Positions 1 to 9,601 of a stretch of DNA of 64,000 nucleotides are shown here, one piece after another. Position numbers and translations under genes: made by a program. The DNA comes from Cercis canadensis. Its lineage: Eukaryota > Streptophyta > Magnoliopsida > Fabales > Fabaceae. Every line of letters starts with the position of its first letter. Within the stretch, counting starts at the first letter, position 1. Under the pieces are notes generated by a model that did no database searches, was not told the origin of the DNA, and saw only the letters and a program-made list of their open reading frames with translations. The DNA is taken from positions 103,525 through 167,524 of the forward strand of contig QAOA01008374.1 of NCBI GenBank assembly GCA_003255065.1. The letters are read 5' to 3'.

Positions 1-289
1 CATCAAATTAAAAATAATTAAGAACAATAATTAATAGTAAACAATAATTAAAATTTAAGCGTACCTTATAAATTATCGTTCCACAAATTTTTTTTTAAAA
101 TAATCTAGATGGAACCTTGGCTATGAATCCTTCTCCAGAAACTGAACAAGCTTTCTCCTTCCACAAATGAGCCAATTCTCTGCTTTGTAATTTGAGTGTA
201 AGGTTTCTGCTGCTGTGTGAAATGTTGCTCTTCGCAGAGGTAATTTATAGGGTTTGGATACGCCAATAGCCAATGGAGTCACGCAATTT

Positions 290-678
290 CTCCGGACGAA
301 GACAAAAACGGACGTGCCAGACGCACATGTCTAGTGGGGACATGCCGTTGGCCCCGCGGCGTGTCCCCACAAGACATGCCATTTGGCGTAGCTGGGACCC
401 ACATGAGAGGGAGAGAAACGGACGTCCTGGCATGTCCCTTGGAGACGTGCCATTAGAGAAATGGCATGTCCTTTGGAGACATGCCGTTAGCCAAATGGCT
501 TGTCCATTGAAGACACTCCACTAGCCCAATGGCATGTCCGGTGGGGCCCGCCCGTGAGAAATCCACAGCATGGCATGTCCTTTGGAGACATGCCGTCTGC
601 CAAATGGCTTGTCCATTGAAGACACTCCACTAGCCTAATGGCATGTCCGGTGGGCCCCGCGCATGTCAACTTTCTTTT
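290..678. repeat. GC-rich tandem repeat, 109-bp period
   Basis: Two clear consecutive copies (461-569 and 570-678) share the same order of short blocks, each opening with ATGGCATGTCC and containing GGAGACATGCC, CATTGAAGACACTCC and a GGTGGGSCCCGC-like end. More degenerate units with the same GGCATGTCC/GGACATGCC core reach upstream to about 290. The core is nearly palindromic, so each unit can fold on itself. GC content contrasts sharply with the AT-rich surroundings. Short reading frames across it only reflect repeat periodicity. It could be a minisatellite or part of a larger transposon; I recognise no family. Confidence 0.75.
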
Positions 679-1047
679 TTTTTTTTTATTTTCCAATTTT
701 AAAATTTACATTATTCCGGTAATTTCCATAAAAACTACCCTAGATTGGTAAATAAGAATCTGAACTACCCTAATTTGGTCAAAAGGCCCAGAGAAAGTGA
801 AAAGTCTTTTTTCTTACCTATATTTTTATTTTTATTTATTTATTTATTTATTTTTTATCTTCTTTGGGTTGAGTTTAGTAAGCTTTTACAATTGATTGAG
901 ATTTAGCAGACAAGATTTTAGATGGATTGCAAATTTATGTCCTTGTCTTCTATATTTTGTCTTTCATGGCGACTCAAAGGATATTTGCCAAATGTCCTTT
1001 GGTTTAGCAGATAAGATTTTGTCTTTGTCCCTAAAGTCCTAAACAAA

Positions 1048-1160
1048 GCCACTAGGGTCAATCTAGTGATAAAGAGTTTGGGTAGTGATAAAGAGTTTGG
1101 GTAGTATACAAGAAGTCAGAGTTCAAATTTTTTTGCTGTCATGTAACTCGAAAACAAAAA
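1048..1160 (+). mobile_element. tRNA-derived SINE (short)
   Basis: A box-like sequence (TCTAGTGATAAAG) is followed by a B box-like AGAGTTCAAAT and an A-rich end (AAAACAAAAA). It is flanked by 12-bp target-site duplications, GTCCTAAACAAA (1036-1047) and GGCCTAAATAAA (1161-1172). The paralogous empty site near 1820 shows the insertion boundaries directly. A 19-bp stretch inside (AGTGATAAAGAGTTTGGGT) is duplicated in tandem. Non-coding and dependent on LINE machinery. Confidence 0.7.
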
Positions 1161-1530
1161 GGCCTAAATAAAATATTTAAAGAAATTAATTAATATAGTT
1201 CAATAGTTTGATTTATTGAACTAGTCTTCAACCAATAATCTAACAAGATCACATGTATATACTATCCAGATTCCAGAATCAAAATTGACATAGTCAAAGA
1301 ATTATATTTCACAATGTGAAAGCATTGATTACTCAAAAGATGTAGGTGAGACATTCAGGCCAAGCATGTTGTGTGACATGAATTTCCTGTCTACTAGTTT
1401 CCCAAGTCATGATTTTTAGAAAACTAAAAAAAATTCATGTACCAAATGCCCCTAGCAATTCGTTGGAAAAAAAGGAAGAAGAATTCAGAACAACAACATA
1501 CCTTCCAGGCTCAAACAACCATTATACAAT

Positions 1531-1710
1531 TGGATAGGGGTGGTCCCAAAACACTTGTTAATCAAAAACAAAGATTATGGGAAGAGCCAAAGGTTCGATC
1601 CCCACGAAACACACCTTTGGAGAGGAGTGAGGAGCCTTAACTGTGACTAAGCCCCGAACAGGATTAGTCCCGTCCCGGTAATAGGATGGGGATACCTGGG
1701 TTCATAAAAA

Positions 1711-1771
<61 letters not shown>
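1531..1771 (+). mobile_element. SINE-like element with long poly(A) tail
   Basis: An exact Pol III B box (GGTTCGATCCCC at about 1592) lies in a roughly 175-bp body that ends in an A-tract of about 65 bases (about 1707-1771) broken by a single G. The A box is weak and the 5' boundary is not fixed; I did not find a clean target duplication. The A-tract length suggests either youth or slippage. It belongs to a different SINE family from the element at 1048. Confidence 0.6.
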
Positions 1772-1773
<2 letters not shown>

Positions 1774-2235
1774 TTTATTTTGGTTTAGCAGACAAGATTT
1801 TGTCTTTGTCCCTAAAGGCCTAAACAAAATATTTAAAGGGATTAATTAATGTAGTTCTAGATAAATTCATATATTATCTTGAGTGCATGAATAAAGGATA
1901 TGTCACCAAAGAAAACAATAAACCGATCGAACCAGTAAAAAATGCAATCCAATACTCTTTCCAATATGCTATCGCTTTAGACACTCTATCTGGAGGAGTA
2001 CTCTTCATAACCTTCATACTTAAACAAAATATAATTTAATTAAATTACATTCTTACTACTAATATAATTAACCAAATCATACATGATGAAATAGCCATAC
2101 ACAAACACTGATACATGAGGCACTTAGAAAATTATTCTCCAAATTTATTCATATAATAAAAGCTCAATTATTTTTTAATTATTTATAATTTGTGTAAAAT
2201 GACATAGACCCCATATTCTAGTTGGAGAGTAACTA

Positions 2236-2522
2236 TATATAGATGGGGCCATAAGTATGGGCTGGGGAGAGATCAAAGGAAAAATGTTGTAGAATCATTG
2301 ACAAAGCCATCTTTGCTTCCACCAAAGCAAAGTTTTGGCCAATGCATATTCGAAGATCTCATCCAAATGGGAAAAATGCAACTTGGCCGTCCTTTTTTGC
2401 CTTTGAAACTCCTTCAGAAAATCTCTCTGGGTTAAACTCTTTTGCATCATCACCCTAAATTTCACAATCATAATCAACCATAAGTAGTTGTCAGGAAAGC
2501 TGCACGCTTGCAGGTAATGAGA
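2236..2522 (-). pseudogene. Cytochrome P450 (CYP72-like) C-terminal relic
   Basis: On the minus strand one frame reads [18 protein letters not shown], then [26 protein letters not shown] and [12 protein letters not shown]. This is the PERF motif, heme-binding loop and last helix of a CYP72-clan P450. In-frame stops replace conserved residues: one just before GDD, where the family has Trp, and one inside the heme loop (FG-stop-DLRICIG instead of FGWGPRICIG). The heme-ligand Cys is still present. Only about 95 residues of a roughly 510-residue protein remain and no upstream P450 exon is visible. It is a dead fragment of a host gene, probably from a lost or distant CYP72 cluster. Confidence 0.8.
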
Positions 2523-3855
2523 GGTTTCCAAGTTTCATATCCTTATGAAGAGTTCAATTAAGCATAATTACTAGTGGATACAACCTGAGAATCTCATATA
2601 AAACCAGTCACCTATACCAAAGAAAGTGACAGCAATTGGTCAGCACCAAAAGGGTTTATAAAATTCAATATATATATATAGAATGATATTTCCATGAATT
2701 AACTTTGTATACACAAACAGTGCATGTGACTGAACTTGAGTTTGACAAAAGAATTTCAGTGACAGAATTTTGAGTAATTGACACATTCCATGCAAAGTAG
2801 GACAAATGAGATTTGTCTCTCTCTCTCTCCCTCTGTAGCAGCAGCTGCAAATTTTCTTTGGCTCTATTCGACAGCACCAGACACGCTCTGCTTCCACTAC
2901 CCTCATCCTCAAACCTCAATGCTGCCGAAACCTCTGCTCCACTACCCTCATCCTCAATGCCGCCAAAACCAGCCAAAATATGTGAGTGCTTTTTTTAAAA
3001 ATTATCATTTGCCTATAAATAATCTCACAAAGCATGAAGAAAGGGGATCCCTTCTTGGTTCAAAGACGAGAGAGAAGGAGAGAACGCTGCCCTTGGCTCT
3101 CTCATGATACCCATCTCTTTAGTTTTCAGGATTTTCTTTTTCCTATTATTTATTTCATTTCATTAATCCATTATTTTGTTAGATTATAACGTCTTTGTTT
3201 GGAGCAATAATTGTTATAGGAATCATCATATATTTAACTACACCTTTACTTCCTTAGCAAAAATAAAATACTACTCTACACCTTTACTTTTATTTTCCCA
3301 AAATCTCATCAGAACCCCCTTTCTTGTAGTAATTTTTTTCAATATGAAAAGTGCATGAAAAAGATTAAATTTAAGTCCAAAAGCACTTTTTTTCATGCGT
3401 CCTAGTAAGCAAAGAGAGTGAGAATACCAAAGGATGTAAAGACTATAATTGCCTTAGTTTTACAAAAGTGATTGTTCCCTTTCAAGGTTGCCAAGAAAAA
3501 GGGAAAAATGAAAAGGTTCTTGGATTGCAAAATGGTTGTAGAAATAAGATTTAGCTGGACTGTCAATTCCAAAGGGAAAGCAAGAAGATCAATATTCAAG
3601 ATCTCAATTCTTTTCTTTTCCCTTTCCCCTATGCATTTTTCATCTGTTGTTTTGCTCACTACCATCTATGCAGTTCCTACTCAAAAACATCAAAGAACAA
3701 GAAGCAAGTTAGGAAAAGGATAATTTGCTCTGCTCTATAATGGAAAGAGCCACTTGGGGGAGAATAACAAGCTACTTTTAGTACGAGTAGCACATTTACA
3801 AGAAAATTACATGAAACAACCAAAATGCAGTAATGCACTACACCAATTCTTGCCT
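2523..3855. other. Intergenic, no gene seen
   Basis: No supported gene. It contains a CT-rich microsatellite near 2815-2832, a short duplicated block (CCACTACCCTCATCCTCAA at about 2896 and 2940), AT-rich DNA, and presumably the 3' UTR of the X8 gene next to 3856. Short reading frames on both strands look random in composition. Confidence 0.6.
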
Positions 3856-5006
3856 CTAGTTTGCATAAATGCAGTTGCTATAACCTGCAATTCAAGAGTG
3901 AAAAAGATATTTTTAGTACCTAGTCATGATAAATCTACACATTCATTTCAAGTTTCAACACACTTGCCTTTACAATTCCTCATTTATAACTGAGATGGAA
4001 AGTGTAATGTGACTTACTTGGATCAGTGACAACGATGAGGCCAGAGCCCCTAAAATCACAATTCCAGTGGTTTCTTCCCTTTGATTGATAATAGAGATTC
4101 ATTGCAATGGAGGCATGGTTCATGAGATTGTCGGGGCCATGGCAGGGGCAACCTTTTTGCATTATCCTGCAATCAACTTGAGAGCAAGCATAGTTGAGGT
4201 TGGCTAAAAGGGTAGCTTGGTCTGATGAAGGCTTAGCCACACACCAACTTTTCTGTAAATCCATCAGAAAAACATACCACTATCAGTAAAGAGAACATCA
4301 AATCAAATTTCTTTCAAGGCATCTGAGGAATTTGGTATAGACATAGTTACCTGTCCATTAACCATTATCAGATTCCCCCCTGCAGATGAACAAAGAGAAA
4401 AAAGTTGAATTAAAAGTTCAGCTTTCTGTAAATTGAACAATGCATTCCCAATCCAGATTCTAATATCACCAATACTTGACCAATGTACTGACAATACTAT
4501 AATCAAATTATTTAAGAGGAAACTTGAATTTTGTCATAAAAATTGGATCTTTCTGAAAAACCCAGTACAGATCTAGAAGATAGGGTTTGGAAACCCTTAG
4601 TTTGAGTAATGCAGCTTGTTATAGAAGCCCAAAAGTGGCAAAAAGTAGCAGCTAATGGAAAAGGTTGAAACTTCGCGAAACTTTGTCCAATTATGACAAA
4701 AGGCATGACAGATTTCTTATAATTTTTCTTATTTTTCCCTTATGAGAAATCAGATTCTTGAAATCAACCCAACTCAAATTGATAACATGCATTGTCATTG
4801 AAGAAACACTACATTGACATTCAACCAGAAAACCCAACTTCAAGCTAAAACCCCCAACCTAAAGAGGGTAAAACTTTAACAGTAAAAGAAGTAAAACCCA
4901 TCATTTGCAAGTCGTACTTGTAAGACTCACTGAAAACTAGGACATGAAATTTACCTGATATGAGAGATAAGAGCAGAATGAAAGGGAGAGCAGCCACTTT
5001 AGCCAT
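3856..5006 (-). CDS. Secreted X8-domain (callose-binding type) protein
   Basis: Four coding exons joined in frame on the minus strand: 5006-4955, 4379-4351, 4252-4018, 3884-3856, giving 114 residues. Residues 1-17 (MAKVAALPFILLLSLIS) are a signal peptide. A short linker from the 29-nt second exon leads to the X8 domain, which starts KSWCVAKPSSDQATL and has regularly spaced Cys, NLYYQSKGRNHWNCDF, and the DPSYSNC end encoded across the last intron. X8 domains (CBM43) bind beta-1,3-glucan; free-standing forms occur in cell wall and plasmodesmata. There is no C-terminal hydrophobic tail, so no GPI anchor is expected and a soluble apoplastic protein is inferred. The catalytic GH17 part of glucanases is absent. 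The tiny second exon and the 29-nt last exon explain why no single frame covers it. Confidence 0.88.
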
Positions 5007-5502
5007 TGTCAAGGTTTACTAGTACTAGACTACTGCTACTACTGACTACTGTGAAAATGATTGAAGCAAAATGAACAAGAAAGAGAGGCAGTGAATGGCT
5101 TTGAGGAATACAGTAAAGTAGAAAGATGGGTCCTTTTAAAGTGACGAGGAGGTGCAGCAAAGTCGGCAAAAGACATAACGGCTATATTAACAGCAAATTG
5201 CATTGCAGAGACAGACGTTAAGAAAAAAAAAAACAAAGGGAGAGCGAAAAGGCGCCTAGTGGGGACGCGCATGTGATGGTGACATGGTATTTTGTAACCT
5301 CTCGTGTGGCTGTGGCAGTGTGGTTTCGGTTCTCGCTTTCCTATTGGTTCGTTCTTTGGATAAAACTAGTAATAATTATATAATAGGAACCGTTACTTGT
5401 GGGGCTTAGCGTTAGCGTTAACCCACGTACCTATACCATTTATTATGGAGAGTCTCGCCCGCAAGAAGCCCCAGTGGCCTCACGTTTTCCGTTTTAAAAT
5501 TT

Positions 5503-5915
5503 GAGGGCTATGCTACTCAAGAGGAGTATTGCTAATTTGCTACTCTCGACTATTAATTTAGATGAGACTCGCTTGTGTTATTTTGAATATTTTAAAAAAT
5601 TAAGTTATTTAGTATATACCAAAATACATAATGTCTTATAAAATGTAAAAACATCATGATATAGAAAAAATATATCACAAAACAACTTTTTCAAATTTAC
5701 TTTTTGATATATTTTTCTATATCTTGATTTTTTTTTTGTATTTTATAAAAAAATTGTGTATTCTATTATATACTAAGTGATTAAGATTTTTTTTTGAAAT
5801 TTTTGCAACGATATTAAAATCACGTTGTAAGTCTTCTTAGTACCACCCAAAATCCTACTCAATTAGGGTGAGAATAGCGCTACCCCCTCTAAGAGAGGCT
5901 AGCATAGCCTTCACC
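5503..5915. mobile_element. Fold-back MITE, copy A
   Basis: Terminal inverted repeats start TTTGAGGGCTATGCTA on the left and, read inward on the other strand, AGGTGAAGGCTATGCTAG on the right. The centre is a long AT-rich hairpin: CTTATAAAATGTAAAAAC pairs with the rough reverse complement around 5745. No coding capacity. Flanks are TAAAATTT and TAAATTTA, a possible damaged target duplication. It shares termini and hairpin core with copies B and C, so it is a real family. The 8-9 bp duplications fit a MULE- or hAT-mobilised MITE; which superfamily is not settled. Confidence 0.65.
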
Positions 5916-5926
5916 TAAATTTATTA

Positions 5927-6321
5927 AGGTGAGGATTATGCTAAGAAGGGGTAGTGCACCCTTTTTGGGTAGAGTTTTGGGTGGAGTTTTGGGTAGGATC
6001 TAGTGGAACTTATAACGTGATTTTGACGTTGTTACGAAGATCCTGAAAAATTAAGTAATCTAATATGTGATAAAACATAATTTCTTATAAAATGCAAGAA
6101 CAATACTATATAGAAAAATGTGTCAAATTTATAAAAATTATTTCTTAGCACGTTTTCCTATATTATATTGTTCTTATATTTTATAAAAAATTGTGTTGGT
6201 AATTGAATTTTTTGAGATTTTTACAATAACATCAAAATCATTAGATAGATCCACTCGAACCTACTCAATTGAGATAGGGATAACAATACCCCTCTAAGAG
6301 AGGAGTAGAATAACCCTCATC
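5927..6321. mobile_element. Fold-back MITE, copy B
   Basis: Ends AGGTGAGGATTATGCTA (left) and GATGAGGGTTATTCTAC (right, inverted), flanked on both sides by a perfect 8-bp duplication ATTTATTA (5919-5926 and 6322-6329). The inner part has the same CTTATAAAATGCAAGAAC hairpin arms as copies A and C. It begins immediately after copy A ends, sharing the bases between them as target. Non-autonomous. Confidence 0.72.
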
Positions 6322-6563
6322 ATTTATTAATCATGGTAATGACAAAAATAATCAAATTTAATCCAAACCAGCAGTTGTGGCTCAGTTCATAAACTGAGCT
6401 CGGTGAATGTTGAGGTAATGTAATATAAAAAGATCTATGTTTATTTCTCCCAAAATTTCAACCTCAATCTTACATTCGTTTATATTTTAATATAATTCCA
6501 ATAAGGAACTTGAAGATCGTATCTTCAGTTCTTCACTCTTGAGTGTATAGAAAACTATTTAAA

Positions 6564-9032
6564 ATGGTTGGAGCTGCAGCAATTTCCACTACAGCATGGC
6601 TTTCATCATCCGTACACTCCAGCAACTCCAATTCCATTCCCAGAATTTGTTTTCTGAGAGGGATTTCACATTCCAGAATCCCATTAAGCCATACCCAATA
6701 TTTCTCTTTCTTATCCACATCCCATTCCCTTCTGTATTCCTCTTTCTACAAAAGCAGTAGAAGACAAACCCATTTCTCAGCACAAGCTGCTTCATCTTCA
6801 GCTTCAGGTAAATGTCTGTTGCCATTTGCCACTCATTCCTTCTCAACTTCTTCTGTTTTCTCATTAATTCCCCACTTGGTACCTCCAATTTTGTGAGTTA
6901 TAGTTGCTTATTTCTTCAATTGCTTCATGGAATGCACTTGCTAGGGAAAATTTACTAATTTCTGTGCAAACTCCTTGCTATACCCAGGTCCATAACAATG
7001 CAGAGCTGGAAAATAAATTTTAAAGTCATATTCTTTGAAAGAATATTGCTACAGTTGTGAAGATTATATGTTACTATGCAAAATGTCATATTTTTCTCTG
7101 TTGAATTCAAATACCACGTAATATAGGACAGAGATTGGTTAGAAGATTTCTGTCTTTCTTTTGTGATGTTAAACTAAGGGTGAACCTAACGAAAATTGCC
7201 TTTAAGAAGGACATAAAGGGACAGGGAAAAGTAATGCTGATCGTTCTTTTGCTGGTTGCTAATTCAAAGAATTCTATCGTTTGTAAAAGGTTAATGGAAG
7301 TTTGAAAAGTGGTGTTTTGGAGATGTTCACTTTAATTGGGTTGGTTACCCTAATTGGTTATTAATTTTTATGTCAAGGTAGACATGTTGTGAAGAGGGAC
7401 AAGGCTGTTACATTTACTTTTCTGAACTTTACATTCAAACATACCCTTTACTTCACATGGCATCTTGTGTGAAGCAATGACAAGAACTAGCAAATCCTTA
7501 TTGTAGAGAGCAAGAAGTTCTTCAATAAATGGTATATATTTTGGAGAATCTGAAATCTCTCATTTTATAATGTGTCCAAACACAGCTCATAGTTGAGTAA
7601 GGTGCTGCACAGCCCAACTAGCTGCAAGTTGCTCCTTTGAAGACTAAGGGTTCCCTTGCATTTTAAGAATTGGCTATTACAACCTTTCTTATCTTTCTCA
7701 GTATGTTGCCAACTCATGATAATTGTGCTTGTAATTGATCACTGCAGTTGGAAGTGCAGAATCTGTGGAGGAACCAGCAACAAAGACAAAATTTCAGAAA
7801 TCTTTGAGTTTGCCGGGTTGCTCAGGTTTATTAAGTTTGTTGGGAACTGGTTAGTGCTACAGTATCAAAACCCTTTTGAAAAGAGAAAGGAAGATCACAT
7901 GCTTTGAGCTCATGAAAATGATTAGAATGAAAATAATGATAGCTTATGATGTTAATATTAAAAGGTAATACCTTTTTTGTGTGTATATATATGCATGAAT
8001 AAGCTGCAAATTGTATATATCATGTGCAGGAGACTTTCTTCAGGGCAATGTTATGCTGCAACATGTTGAAATGGAATGGGATTGATGCCATATTGAATAT
8101 ACTTCGAAAGACAAAATTTTAAAATTGATCTTATATTATTTACCTCTTATCTGCATTGATGAAGGCATTTTGTTTATAACCTCACTTCAAAAATGCTAAA
8201 TGCCTGCGAGGACCAACAAGTAAATTGGCATAGCTGTATCATTTATAATTTTGCAATAAATTCAAATAACAATAGTAATTCGATCTCTTTTGTTTTAGTA
8301 AGCTCTGATGATAATGGCAATAATTTCAGGGTATAGAGAGAAAGTTTTTGCAATCATTGGGGTCAAGGTATATGCTGCAGGTCTGTATCTAAATCAGTCT
8401 TTGACAAGTGAATTGAATGCTTGGAAAGGGAAATCAGCAGATGCAATTCAAGAGGATTCTTCCTTCTTCAAAAAAGTTTTCCAATGTATTGGCTTTGTAA
8501 ATTGATCATATCTTTCTTTCTCACAATTCTCAGACACACAGGGACTTAGAATAAGGCTGCTAATATGCCTTTCTTCTATTGTAGCTCCCTCCGAGAAATC
8601 ATTGCAGATTATTCTTGTCAGAGATGTTGATGGTAAAACTTTCTGGGATGCTTTAGATGATGCCATCTCACCACGCATTAAAGCACCCACAGCTGTAGAT
8701 GAAACTGCTTTGTCCACATTCCGTAGTGTCTTTCAAGACCGTCCTCTTAAGAAAGGAACTTTCATATTTCTGACTTGGTTGGATGCTTCCAAATTGCTTG
8801 TAAGTCTATGTTCTGCCTATGAATATATTGCAAAATTTGTCATTGTGAAATATTGGATTTAATGTGCTTTCAGGTTTCTGTCTCATCAAATGGGCTTCCA
8901 TCTACTGTAGATGCAACAATTGAATCTGCAAATGTGACTTCTGCTCTATTTGATGTATTTCTTGGAGATAGTCCTGTTTCCCCCTCCTTGAAAGCTTCAG
9001 TGGCAGAAGGCTTGTCAAAAGTACTTAAGTAG
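6564..9032 (+). CDS. FAP3: Chloroplast fatty-acid-binding protein 3 (chalcone isomerase-like)
   Basis: Five exons in frame: 6564-6807, 7748-7849, 8330-8485, 8585-8799, 8874-9032; 291 residues. The first about 75 residues are rich in Ser/Arg with few acids, as in a chloroplast transit peptide. The rest is the chalcone-isomerase fold: [20 protein letters not shown], then a block ending [20 protein letters not shown], ending [20 protein letters not shown] and a C-terminal helix. This matches the FAP3 branch (Arabidopsis At1g53520) rather than true chalcone isomerase. FAP proteins bind fatty acids in the plastid stroma and affect fatty-acid synthesis; they do not cyclise chalcones. The ATG at 6564 is the first in frame. 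Phases agree at all four junctions; the exon 3 donor GTATTG is the weakest. The neighbours are unrelated in function. Confidence 0.9.
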
Positions 9033-9601
9033 AAGTATGGTTATCCTTTCAGACAAGTTCATTTTTCTATTTTCTCCTGAAATGATGATTGAGTGTCATT
9101 CAATATATCAATCTGCTGCACCTATTCTGCCTATGCATACTTAGACTCCACTGTTTCATTGAGGCATATCTATGAACGATATAAAGCACAATTGGCAAAT
9201 ATCTAATAACCTTTGTTACAGATGGGTAATAGTATTCTCTGCTGATCTATAACATTTTTTTTTATCCAGCGATTCATGCTTTTGCACGCAAAGTTCCCGG
9301 TTTTTAAGTGTTATTATGTAAGTGAAGGGCCTTGTTTGTTTATCAGTTAATTAGCCTATGTTCGAGTTCAAACTTAAAAAGAAACATACTTTCAGTTGTT
9401 TTGTATCTAGTCATATACACATGCTTCTCTACCCATGCCTACATTTATCTTAACCTATTGGCATATTCCACTTGGTTGGAATATAATCATGTTAAAATAC
9501 ATTACAATGTCCAGAGTTTAATATATCTACAGTATGAATTTTCATTGAGGCTGATTGGTTTTACCCTGAGCTTCAGATTGACTGTAGTCATTTAGCAAAC
9601 A
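9033..9601. other. Tail-to-tail spacer
   Basis: Holds the converging 3' UTRs of FAP3 (+) and the receptor-like kinase (-). No other gene is seen. Confidence 0.6.

Larger units (their letters stand above)
993..1860. repeat. Direct duplication, SINE-filled and empty copies
   Basis: The segment at about 993-1195 and the segment at about 1779-1852 are the same sequence (both begin TTGGTTTAGCAGA and run on to a TTAATTAAT block). The left copy is interrupted by a 113-bp SINE; the right copy continues uninterrupted across the same point. The DNA between the copies (about 1230-1530) has no recognisable gene and is followed by a second SINE with a long A-tail. Confidence 0.75.
5007..6563. other. Divergent promoter region of X8 and FAP3 genes, MITE-filled
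   Basis: Separates the X8 gene (-) from the FAP3 gene (+). About half is two back-to-back fold-back elements, listed separately. The remainder is the X8 5' UTR and promoter side (5007-5500) and the FAP3 promoter and 5' UTR (6322-6563). No further gene is seen. Confidence 0.6.

Noticed and set aside
461-590. GGCATGTCC/GGACATGCC motifs resemble p53 half-sites
   Set aside because: Plants have no p53; the motif recurs because of the 109-bp tandem repeat.
290-678. CRISPR-like array
   Set aside because: Units are contiguous 109-bp minisatellite copies in plant nuclear DNA, with no unique spacers.
7656-7907. Separate small gene in FAP3 intron 1/exon 2
   Set aside because: Covers FAP3 exon 2 in the wrong frame plus intron sequence.
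6564-9032. Calling the chalcone isomerase-fold gene a flavonoid enzyme
   Set aside because: The sequence follows the FAP3 branch with a plastid targeting peptide, not catalytic chalcone isomerase.
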